Assembly: GCF_964204645.1 (NCBI RefSeq)
Contig: NC_134029.1
Location: 10,220,850-10,284,849, forward strand
Source: Tubulanus polymorphus
Lineage: Eukaryota; Nemertea; Palaeonemertea; Tubulaniformes; Tubulanidae
Reading direction: 5' to 3'
Length of the DNA: 64,000 nt
Shown here: positions 1 through 8,415 of the stretch, piece by piece
Layout: every line of letters starts with the position of its first letter
Position numbering within the stretch: the stretch's first letter is position 1
Translations under genes and position numbers: made by a program
Notes under the pieces: model-generated
Databases searched by the model: none
Seen by the model: only the letters and a program-made list of their open reading frames with translations
What the model was told of the DNA's origin: nothing

Positions 1-1
1 G

Positions 2-1723
2 AGCCTCTATAGTCTGGTTGAGCGTCTAGAGCTTTTAGATGGCATTCTTGCGCTTAAACCACTTCCGGGGGCTACCTCAACGAGACACCGAGTGGTACTA
101 CCCATTTCACTGACTGATGGAACCATAGGAGTCATACATCAGGGATTTGCCGGGAAACATCTCGGTACCAAAAAGACAGAGTGCAAAATTAGGGAAAGAT
201 TCTGGGTATTAGGCCTCTCAGCTAGGGTCAGGGATTTTGTTCGGGGCTGCAAAACTTGCCAAGAGTGCAAGTCCCCGTCCAAACTACCAAAAGCCCCAAT
301 GATGTCTACACCGGTAGGGCGACGCTTCCAGCGTGTACATATAGACATCGTGGGCCCATTACCGAGAACCCGCCGCGGCAATGTCTACATTCTAGTGGCT
401 CAAGATGCATTCACTAAGTGGCCCGAAGCATGGCCAATTCGCACGGAAAAGGCCTCCGTGGTGGCACGTGCCCTTGTGAACGAGTGGGTCACCCGTTACG
501 GCTGCCCTGAATCCATCCACTCGGACAAAGGCACGAACTTCGAGTCGAAAGTTTTCATGGAGATGTGTAGGATCTTGGCTATTGAAAAGACCAGAACCAC
601 TGCCTACCATCCTATGGGCAATGGGCAGGTGGAAAATTTCAATAAGTCCCTGAAGGCCATGCTGACTACAGCCGTCAATGAGTGTGGAACAAACTGGGAC
701 GAGGAACTACCAGCGTGTTTGATGGCATTTCGTTCAAGCGTCCAGCACTCCACTCTTGAAACGCCGTTCTACTTGATGTACGCCGAGGAAATGTCACTAC
801 CAATCGACATCAGCGTAGGCTTGCCCGAGGACCACCAACCAAGGACTAAGTATGGCATGGACCTCTCTGACCGCCTCACTAAGTCACACAACATTGTTCG
901 TGATCGACTAGTGATGGCACAAAGGCGTCAGAAAATGGACTATGACCGTTTCGCAAAACGCGGGGGTTACAAGGTCGGGGATCGCGTGTGGCTGATGAGC
1001 CATTTCTTGAAGAAGGACGAGGCATCTAAGTTCCGCCGGAAATGGAAAGGGCCTTACGTCGTGACCGAGAGACTATCGGAGGTGAATTACAGGGTTGTCC
1101 TGGAACCAGGCGCCGATCCGAGGGCGGTGAAGAGAAAGCGGGTTGTGCACTTCAATGATATGAAACCGTGCTTCCTGTCTAGTGAGACCGTGACCATAGG
1201 TCATAAAAAACCTAGACAGGAACCGGTTAAAATGACCGATCCCGAGGAGCAACCAACCCTCAATGACGACGAGGGGGAGGAAGATGAAGACTGTGTCTGG
1301 ACACGGTCACACCCCGAGACAACGGCAGTTATTCAAGAACCTCTTGTAACAAACCCTACCCAAAACCATCGCGGGCCTCCTACTCAAAACCGCTCCAAGC
1401 CTGGGCCTTTGAACATTACAAACACTGAGGGGCACAGAAGACTCAGGCCCAGAGTAGGGATCAGGCGCCCTAGTCGGTTCGTAAACTCATGTACAGTCAA
1501 TAACGATGATTCGCTAGCCAACCAAAATAGGGCCTCAGACCCTTTGGTGGATCCAAACACACTTATAGGACCTCCAGTCGCCTCGGACAAGATTGAGCAG
1601 AACAACATTTTTGATATAGAACTGATCCAAAATTGCCAGAAATGTCGCGAAGTTCGGTCCCGGATTAACATGAGGAAAGGCTACTGGTTAGAAATGGGCC
1701 GGTACCTTAAATCAAAGGGTTAA
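2..1723 (+). CDS. Gypsy pol C-terminus: integrase with GPY/F module (5' partial)
   Basis: The frame is open from base 2, so this is the end of a longer Pol polyprotein. An HHCC zinc-binding domain is visible (HQGFAGKHLG, then CKTCQECK). It is followed by the RNase H-fold catalytic core with the three acidic residues in the expected contexts (VHIDIVGPL, SIHSDKGTNF, GNGQVENFNKSLK). A C-terminal GPY/F-type module follows (KWKGPYVVTERLSEVNYRVV), then a roughly 180-residue acidic and basic tail with no recognised domain, ending at a TAA at 1721-1723. Integrase joins the reverse-transcribed element DNA to host chromosomes in the nucleus. No frameshift or stop interrupts it. The first GTG/ATG in the window is not a real start. 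Confidence 0.93.
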   Translation, partial: SLYSLVERLELLDGILALKPLPGATSTRHRVVLPISLTDGTIGVIHQGFAGKHLGTKKTECKIRERFWVLGLSARVRDFVRGCKTCQECKSPSKLPKAPMMSTPVGRRFQRVHIDIVGPLPRTRRGNVYILVAQDAFTKWPEAWPIRTEKASVVARALVNEWVTRYGCPESIHSDKGTNFESKVFMEMCRILAIEKTRTTAYHPMGNGQVENFNKSLKAMLTTAVNECGTNWDEELPACLMAFRSSVQHSTLETPFYLMYAEEMSLPIDISVGLPEDHQPRTKYGMDLSDRLTKSHNIVRDRLVMAQRRQKMDYDRFAKRGGYKVGDRVWLMSHFLKKDEASKFRRKWKGPYVVTERLSEVNYRVVLEPGADPRAVKRKRVVHFNDMKPCFLSSETVTIGHKKPRQEPVKMTDPEEQPTLNDDEGEEDEDCVWTRSHPETTAVIQEPLVTNPTQNHRGPPTQNRSKPGPLNITNTEGHRRLRPRVGIRRPSRFVNSCTVNNDDSLANQNRASDPLVDPNTLIGPPVASDKIEQNNIFDIELIQNCQKCREVRSRINMRKGYWLEMGRYLKSKG

Positions 1724-1969
1724 ATCCTATATATATATTTAGTACCCTTGTATATAACCCTGCCTATATATTTACTTAGTTTTAGTAGACAGTTTATTAT
1801 CACTTGTAACTGGTGGTGACTAGGATTTCAGACCCCTTGCACCTCCTGATGGTATGCTTGGGACCACCCACCTTGCATGATTCGGGTGGTATCTGAATGA
1901 ACGGAATCTCCGCCATTTAGTCTTGTCGTTGCAGCCAACTCATGTTTTGAACTATTTATCGTTTCTAGC

Positions 1970-2803
1970 ATGGACTGTATCGAGTTAGACCAGTTATCTA
2001 GCCTCCACGAGGCGACACAGACCCTTAAACGGCAGGTCTCGAAAGAAGTCTGTTCCACCCTTCACAGACAGGACAAGACCCTCAGCGAATTGAGAGCCAA
2101 GATGGGCAGACTTTATAACTCTGCCGTAGAACAGTCGTTTGTGGAGGATCCTGGTCGCATAGTAACCGGTGCGGTAGTAACCGGTCTCAAGACGACAAAG
2201 ACCCGACGTTTTCGGCCGAAGATGAGCACAGCTGCATTTGAGTACATCAGCCAGGAACTAGTGAACGCCCTGGCCGAATGTGGTGGTGACTCCTCGTACA
2301 TCTGGTCGAAACTTGGAGACTTGAAACAGAGGGCAGTTGAGGACTTACCAATCGTGTTGCTGGGAGACTCGATGTTTACGGGGCTAAAGGCCAGCGGCGG
2401 TTTGATTCCAATTTGCCACCCTGGTGAACGACTCGGTGATTTGTTGGAGTACCTCCCACATGTATCCTTTAGGGCAAGAGCGATTGTGGTCACGCATGGT
2501 ATGAACCATGCCGGCGATTATGGCAGGACGACAGAGGAGTTGGCGGAAGTTTTGGCGCTACTCAAGGGCAAGCACCCTTCTGTTCCCCTTTTCCACCTAC
2601 AGACCCCTGTCCCTCCTTGCTGGCGTGGTGACCACAATCGGGTAAACAACATCAACCGGGTTAACGTCTTCGCCCTCCGTGCCGGGTTCCAACAGGCCGA
2701 CCATCCAGATATCCTGGATTCTGATTTTGTGGGGATCCACTACAAAAAGTCGGCCATGCACTATGTCTGTCGGGAAATAATCCGTGTGGTAGATCGCGCC
2801 TGA
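1970..2803 (+). CDS. SGNH/GDSL hydrolase-like ORF carried by the gypsy element
   Basis: This 277-residue ORF starts at an ATG 246 bases after the pol stop. The first 50 or so residues are rich in Leu, Lys, Glu and Gln and look coiled-coil prone. From about residue 126 the sequence shows SGNH hydrolase blocks: LPIVLLGDSMFTGL (GDS, putative Ser134 nucleophile), THGMNHAG (in the place of the block III Gly-x-Asn, Asn179) and SDFVGIHYKKSA (putative Asp252/His257). SGNH enzymes are esterases or lipases, and related domains are known in some LINE ORFs. The Asp-to-His spacing is longer than the usual DxxH and the substrate is unknown, so activity is inference. No signal peptide or membrane segment is evident, which argues against a classic env. 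Expression could be from a spliced RNA. Confidence 0.62.
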   Translation: MDCIELDQLSSLHEATQTLKRQVSKEVCSTLHRQDKTLSELRAKMGRLYNSAVEQSFVEDPGRIVTGAVVTGLKTTKTRRFRPKMSTAAFEYISQELVNALAECGGDSSYIWSKLGDLKQRAVEDLPIVLLGDSMFTGLKASGGLIPICHPGERLGDLLEYLPHVSFRARAIVVTHGMNHAGDYGRTTEELAEVLALLKGKHPSVPLFHLQTPVPPCWRGDHNRVNNINRVNVFALRAGFQQADHPDILDSDFVGIHYKKSAMHYVCREIIRVVDRA

Positions 2804-3305
2804 ATGTGTTTCCTTCGGTACCTAACGATGGTTCACCTGGAGTCGCTTATTCTTTGTAATGTTAGTGACAAAAAGCCATTCAGTCCAAATACTACCACAC
2901 GTGACCCCCCAGATGTAGCACACCCCATTGCGAACAGTTTCTTTCCGTTTTCTTTTGATTGTATTTTTCAGCTTCCCAGGACGAGGAACAGTGGCAGAGG
3001 GGCAAGCCAAGTGCAGTGTCCATTGGCCGTATCTACCTTTTGATGGTATAGATATTTTTGGTTAGACACTACGCTTAGGTGCGCCCCGAAAACAAACCAC
3101 AAACCATTAGTGGAGATCGAAAGCTGCATGTATTATCATCACTGAGATGCAACCCTAATGCGAAACAACGACTACGCCATGTTAGATGTCTACTGTATCC
3201 AGAGCCGAGAAGTTTGGAGCTTAATATACTATAATAAGGACTATAATTTAATTTGTGTAGATGTTTTGACTATATATTCCTGTTCAAATAGGAGTTTGAA
3301 CAAGT

Positions 3306-3666
3306 TGAAGGGGGGTGGTGTGATGGAATATGTCCATCAGTCGTTTTCTATGTTGTAACTGGAGGGTGCTGCCCTCTCTCTCGAAAATACAGAACAATAG
3401 GTGATTGTGTTAATATCTTTTGTCCGCCTTTTTACTGGTTTTTGGGCTCTCAGAGTCGATATTTGGAGGAAACTTCTACTGTGGAACAGGCAGAATAGGA
3501 CCTCGTTACAATTAGCATGCGCATGTGCAGTCGGGACAGGTGGTTAGCCTGTGTGTGACCGAAATAAACGAGTATCTTATGATCTGTAGACTGAACCCGT
3601 CGTGTTTTTAGTCTTTCTCTTCTTTTATCTCCGAACCTGGTCTTCTTAGTGACTCGCAACGCCACA
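3306..3666 (+). repeat. Probable polypurine tract and 3' LTR of the gypsy element
   Basis: A purine run (GAAGGGGGGTGGTG) at about 3308-3320 is followed by a TG-initiated stretch, as at a polypurine tract/LTR junction. A polyadenylation-type AATAAA lies at 3563-3568 within it. The end at a CA near 3666 is a guess because the 5' LTR is not in the window for comparison. Confidence 0.4.
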
Positions 3667-4385
3667 CGGGTTTCTTAGGACGACGCCATTTACGTGTACG
3701 TGGCGCCATCTACTGACATTTCGGCGCATAATTTTGCGACGCAGAAATGTCTTCGTGGCGTGGATACGTCTTCGCGGTGCGGATTTGTCTTTATCGCGGC
3801 TTATTACAACGCATAACTAAACACAGTCTTGGCAGGGATTGTCGCCCATAGATAAACAACAAAAATGTTCAGTCACACACGCTAACGCCTCAGCCCAATA
3901 CAATCACTCATTAAGTAAGTGAGTTTATTGCTTTGAACCGGCAGCAGTGCCTCGTAGGTTGCACTAAGTGGGTTAATTGCTTTTTTATTCACTATCATCT
4001 TCGTCGTTCTACTTAAAATTTCCAGAAACTGCGATGTCACATAGATTTAGGGAGTTGCACCTAAAACCTGCTTCGAAAATATAAGTAATTTGCCTTTTAG
4101 TAATAATTTTCATTGCCATCCTAATTAACAATTTGAAACTGTGATAACGCAAAATTTCATTTAATTTCCATTCCTGCGGAAGTCTTGAAAAATGCAATGT
4201 CAGTGAAATCAGGTGTCAGCCATGGAAGATGCACAGGTTTGGATGCCTATTTTATTATGTAACCGCCATATCAGTGTTTAGTGTAGGTCTACTTATAAGT
4301 TTGTTATCATACAAGTTAAGTTATGTAAAACTTTGAATCAATAAACAATAAACGTAAACCAATTTTTCACAGAAATTGCCGACAG
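3667..4385. other. No gene recognised
   Basis: AT-rich flanking DNA between the gypsy LTR and older repeat relics. Short GGCG-rich near-repeats occur at 3690-3790. I see no coding exon or named repeat. Confidence 0.5.
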
Positions 4386-4510
4386 TTGCTTTCGGGCACA
4401 ACCAACCTAAGCTCAGCTGCGATGCGACAGAACTGAGAGAATGCATGAATTCCATCCAATCAGAGACCGCATACATAGTACAAATTATTACCACTAGCGT
4501 CGTCATGAGT
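4386..4510 (+). repeat. Relic related to the interior of the Harbinger MITE at 27136-27929
   Basis: The bases around 4398-4510 share an obvious similarity with 27373-27475. Both carry TAAGCTCA, then GCGACGGAACTGAG-like text, then CAGAGACCGCATA or GAGAGACCGCATA, then ATAGTACAAATTAT. The copy here is diverged and has no visible terminal inverted repeats. Confidence 0.6.
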
Positions 4511-4863
4511 GCCTTGTTTACAAAAGCAAAAAAAGCAATTCACGACAAAGCTGTTCGAGCAATGTTTGTTATTCAAAAAGGCAGAAGATGTAATCTACCT
4601 CCAGACTTAATTTATAAATTATTCTACTGTTGTGTGGCACGAATTTTATTGTACGGGTGCGAAATATATGGAGCCATGAAAATATCGATATCTTAGAAAA
4701 AGTCCACACAAGGTTTTGTAAATTAGTTCTAAAAGAAACAAAATTTAGCCAAAATACTATGATATATGGCGAGACTGGCAGGTTACCATTATCGACTACT
4801 ACTAAACTTAGAATGATCAAATATTGGAACAAAACTTTGAATGCTGAATCTAGTAATGTATAA
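4503..4863 (+). pseudogene. LINE reverse transcriptase C-terminal fragment, frameshifted
   Basis: Two overlapping frames together read as the C-terminal thumb/connection part of a non-LTR retrotransposon ORF2: LLYGCEI, then LEKVHTRFCKLVL, then MIYGETGRLPL, then RMIKYWNKTL. The frame switches near 4665-4672, consistent with a one-base indel, so the copy is dead. The conserved Y-G-E-x-G-R-x-P-L string is typical of a LINE lineage common in marine invertebrates, but the clade cannot be fixed from this piece. It lies directly between Harbinger-related fragments. Confidence 0.75.
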
Positions 4864-4865
4864 TA

Positions 4866-5181
4866 TTTTGTACGATTTATACTAAAAGAACTACGAGCAA
4901 CACGACTTATAGTTCATGGGGCAACATTAGACATTCCAGGTTTTACAAAAGGTAAAACTCAACTTGATCCGGAGGAGGTGGAGAGAACCAGGAACATAGC
5001 TAATGTAAAGATTCACGTAGAGCGTGTAATATGAATGATCCGACAAAGGTTCACAATTTTAGAGAGCACAATACCTATCTCGTTTTTACAAAACTCGGGA
5101 CACTATACTACACTAGATGAGATAGTACGGATAGCTTGTGCTTTATGTAATGTATCGAATCCGATTGTACCTGCAGAATAA
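4866..5181 (+). pseudogene. Harbinger-type (DDE_Tnp_4) transposase, C-terminal remnant
   Basis: In one frame the sequence reads [20 protein letters not shown], continuing with [14 protein letters not shown], then an in-frame TGA near 5031, then MIRQRFTILESTIPISFL and, after it, EIVRIACALCNV ending at a TAA at 5179-5181. This matches the C-terminal end of DDE_Tnp_4 (PIF/Harbinger superfamily) transposases, in which IP-F-KGK-QL, IA-RIHVER and the VCALTN motif are conserved. The upstream catalytic acidic residues are missing, because a LINE fragment lies immediately 5'. The TGA replaces what is normally a Gly codon after the HVER-I motif, so this is a dead copy. Recognition is from motif memory only. 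Confidence 0.72.
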
Positions 5182-5903
5182 ATTCAAAATTTCCTTATTA
5201 TTAACGACTAATGTTGCAGAATAGAATTTATGCTTGTACTTGTTACACAGAAGTAAAATGTAAAATGAAAGTTTCCATATTCAAATATTAATCATATGAA
5301 ATTGCACTCTAATCTATTCTTTTATTTTCGTTGTAATTGTAAACTGGCTGGGGAACTAAGTAGCACCCATGGTACAGGATTCCATCTACAAGAACAACAA
5401 AACAAGACAGTTAAACAGTATATCTAGAATTTTTATTGCGTTTTGGAATGAGAATGATTATATTCAATTTACACAATCTTCACAAAATTCCAGGGAAACC
5501 ATACCAACTTAGGAAGAGGCTTGAAATACTCAAGAATACCAATATTCAATACATACCCTTTGGAGAAAATTCAAAATTAACCAATGACCTTGAAACTTAT
5601 CACAATTACAGGACATGTCATGAGCTACAACTTTGCAATTGATGCATATGTATCATTATATATTGACAAATTCTAATAAATTCAATATTCAACTTCCCAT
5701 GGTGGCAAGAACAAAGTTTTAGTATTCCCAATTCCATGTGACTGTGCTGGTAATAATCATGTATCAAGAAACCACCCGAAATATTTCTAATTTTCCCCTT
5801 CAAAATTCAAATAGGTGTATAAAGTGCAATTCAGCAATTAAGGACGACTAGTGAACGCAATAGCCCTATTGTCTCAATGGACGAAAAGAGGCCCATGTAT
5901 AAT
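5182..5903. other. No gene recognised
   Basis: AT-rich DNA between the convergent transposase remnant and the YqaJ/PHD gene. Short ORFs here show no recognisable domain. Confidence 0.5.
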
Positions 5904-7135
5904 TCAACTAGGTTTACTTGGACTTGCCACGGTCTTCCTTTTATTGCGACCCTTCCCGAGGACAGCGGAACATGCTGTACATATCCAGACTTTAGGGTAT
6001 CGTTTAAGTCCAATACAATCCTTGTGAAAATATTTCACTTTACTGCATCAGACGAGCACATAATCTGTGACATCGTAGGGTCGTTTTTCCGACAGAAACA
6101 TATACCTGTATCATTTGAACCAGAGATATTTTGAATAGAGGGCACTACGTTTTCCCTAGTAAAGTAATCCCCAATAAGTTCAGGCAACAGACATTTTTGG
6201 AAAAACTGTCGAGCAATGTTAACCTGTAAACTGAAAAATTCTTGGTTAAATCCTATCTTTTCAATTGCCATCGCATTATTTGCCCATACAACGAAATCAC
6301 ATTGCTTAAGTCATGTTGCATGGAGTTGAGTTTGTATCTGATAATAATATGCGTGATCTCGTTTTAAAGTTAAAGCTCCATTGGAGTCAATTTCCATGCA
6401 GAAATTATGGTCGTTACTTGCTGCTTCCTCAGCAGTTTTATCTCTGAGGCAGAATGGGCACTTGATTTCAATAAGCTGTATTCCGCAACAATCACAGGGC
6501 ACTACGCCAACGGGGGATGCTCCAAGAAAAGGATAACACTTATCTATGTAGAATCCACTTTCCTTCACTTTGCAATTGATGTGTGTTTGATTCATGAGCT
6601 GCTCATAATTGCTTCGTGCAGTCTCCTCGTGCTTGCAACCCCATCTGGGAGGAAATTTAAAGTAAATATATTTCATTTAGAACTAGAAAAATATGGGAAT
6701 CTTTAGAGAGAATTTTATGACCGGCAATTGGTAGGCCTAGTTCGCATATTTTTTACCTTGTTGCTTTCGTTGAGAAGGAGTACGCCTTTGGATAACAGAT
6801 CCGCTTTATCAATGACAGCCTTGAAGGTTTATCAATTGATGTTCTTGTGACAAATTTCAGGATAGAAGCTGTTATCCTTCCAGCTCTGTGCGAAAACCAT
6901 ACTGGACTTTCACTCTGCTTCCAAGTCAGCATTTCAACGTTTTGGATCTGTAAATATATAATAATATAAGCCAATATGCTCAAAGACCAGAGCTAAGTCT
7001 GTCATATTACGATTTGAAAAATCTATAGCATAAATAAACCTATATGGACATTTTACTATACCTGTTCATCTGTGATGGCTAGTTGATCTAGAACCTCTTT
7101 TGAATAGTCCTGTAATCTGTCAAGTGATGCTGTCA
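5904..7135 (-). pseudogene. YqaJ-like nuclease plus PHD-finger gene, intron-containing, inactivated
   Basis: Exons read on the minus strand: about 7135-7062 (DYSKEVLDQLAITDEQ), 6947-6757 (WFSHRAGRITAS, SLIKRICYP) and 6644-5904. Each junction has GT/AG and in-frame joining (KAT-R-WGCKHEETARSNYE). The last exon contains a YqaJ/exonuclease core: FLGASPVGVVPC with IEIKCPF, then YYYQIQTQL. It ends with a C4HC3 PHD-like finger (CFC, IMC, YFHKDC, VWICTAC) and a basic tail with a TGA at 5904-5906. YqaJ proteins are RecE-like alkaline nucleases; the role in animals is unclear and many copies look transposon-linked. Two lesions are visible: a TGA near 6311-6313 where the family has Gly (before LKQCDFVVW), and a one-base loss near 6040-6050 in a PHD zinc-ligand codon. 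A functional spliced variant cannot be excluded. Confidence 0.68.
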
Positions 7136-7383
7136 ACTGTCATCGACATTCAAGACCCTTCCAATTTCAATTCATAGTCAGTATCCATCAGGCTTATTAT
7201 TATATAAACATTGGTTAAACTATGGTCTTGAGTGGCGACCTCTCTACTTGTAGAGATTTTTACTTGTAGAGTATTTTAGTTATTCTATTGTATAGAATGT
7301 TGGGGAGTTTAGTGATTAACTAATGGAAAGGGGAGACTTGGGGTGATCTTCTGGGGATAAAAAGGGTTAGTTCAGTAGATTCA

Positions 7384-7452
7384 GGGAGAACTAGACGCGA
7401 GAGAGAACTAGACGCGAGATAGAACTAGACGGGGAATAGAGCAAGACGGGGG
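7384..7452. repeat. Short tandem repeat of about 16-17 bp
   Basis: Four imperfect units built on AGAACTAGACGCGAGA follow one another. Nothing coding was recognised in the rest of 7136-7544. Confidence 0.6.
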
Positions 7453-7544
7453 TGAGAGCTGAGTTTATTCCAGGGAAAGCTAGGCACTAGTACCGAGAGA
7501 TCAGATCGGGATCGAACGGGGACAATAGCCGAGGGATTGGATCT

Positions 7545-7735
7545 GGACGTATCGGCCCCACTCCGCGCGGATGCGCCACCGCGCGGGATTTACGCGAAGC
7601 AGCAAACACAAACATGGCCACTCTCTCAATTTTAAATGATAGAAATCGTGTGTGCATTTCAATTATTTCGGCTGTTAGGGTTTTAAGGCACAATATAAGT
7701 TGATGATGTGATATGGCGATGTTATTTAATGATAA
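7545..7735 (+). pseudogene. 3' end of a CR1/L2-type LINE ORF2
   Basis: The plus-strand frame ends with NDRNRVCISIISAVRVLR and a stop. The segment is nearly the same sequence as the reverse complement of 61240-61400, where the same C-terminal text follows recognisable LINE sequence. The GC-rich CCACCGCGCGG part is shared as well. It is a short 5'-truncated copy; the coding part does not extend left of about 7545. Confidence 0.7.
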
Positions 7736-7745
7736 TTCCGCAGTG

Positions 7746-7860
7746 AAGGGGAGGGGAGGGGAGGGGAGGGGAGGGGAGGGAGGGGAGGGGAGGGAGGGGA
7801 GGGGAGGGAGGGGAGGGGAGGGAGGGGAGGGGAGGGGAGGGGAGGGGAGGGGAGGGAGAG
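7746..7860 (+). repeat. G-rich (GGGGA)n/(GGGA)n satellite
   Basis: About 115 bases of GGGGA and GGGA units on the plus strand, all purine. It sits about 550 bp beyond the 3' end of the IDUA coding sequence. Such tracts can form G-quadruplexes or triplexes. Confidence 0.95.
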
Positions 7861-8415
7861 CTAAGTTAAACGTGACGATGAATCTTTGATCAGAAATTGG
7901 AAGCGCAAGTTAAGTTGACAGATACGTAATTATAAAACTCGCCGTTCACGCTTGATCCTTCTGCATTTCACTAATGACTACCAAAAATTGAAATTAGTTT
8001 AAAACAAGCTAAATGTGATTCGGAGAAACAAACAATAAATCGTTTTTCTCAACTACTTTACTCCGAAAGTATATAAGTTGTGGTCATTCATGCAGAAAAA
8101 TCTAGGAGTAGCCAGACATTTGTTCATACTCAAAATTTATTTGTGCAAAAAGAAGATGTCACGGTGGCGGGATTTGACCCACATTAAAAGATATGGCACT
8201 CGATCTACACCCTTTAACGCTACGTTAAACAATCAGTTTTTCGTCTTAACGCCACGATAAAATTTTTTTCGTTTTGACGTGGTCGTTTTCATTTGAGCAC
8301 CGAATACTTTTCAAGTGAGCCTGATTAAGCTAGCCAGAACTGTTTACTTTCACACACCAGTTTAGTGATTATAATAAATCAAAACTAAGCACTTTCATCT
8401 TCGTTTTAGTTTAGT
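7861..8415. other. IDUA 3' flank, no gene recognised
   Basis: AT-rich DNA. A copy of the recurring CTTAACGCCACG motif lies at 8216-8285, and a tRNA T-arm-like GGTCAAATCCC is present on the minus strand near 8170. A minus-strand AATAAA at 8136-8141 could serve the IDUA transcript. Confidence 0.45.

Larger units (their letters stand above)
1..3666 (+). mobile_element. Ty3/gypsy LTR retrotransposon, 3' portion (5' end outside window)
   Basis: The block holds, in order, a pol C-terminal ORF with a complete retroviral-type integrase, a 246-base gap, a second ORF of 277 codons, a short 3' untranslated stretch, a G-rich polypurine tract near 3306-3318 and a probable 3' LTR from about 3319. That order is the standard 3' half of a Ty3/gypsy element, with the second ORF where env sits in errantivirus-like elements. 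Both ORFs are uninterrupted, so the copy looks young. Base composition is visibly more GC-rich than the flanking intergenic DNA. The 5' LTR, gag, protease and RT lie outside the window. The 3' limit is a guess, because without the other LTR the end cannot be fixed. Confidence 0.85.

Noticed and set aside
1724-1969. Env signal peptide or an intron between the two gypsy ORFs
   Set aside because: No hydrophobic leader and no convincing splice pair could be rec­ognised, so nothing is annotated in this gap.
7746-7860. Telomere-like repeat
   Set aside because: Units are GGGGA/GGGA rather than TTAGGG or a similar telomeric unit, and the tract is internal.
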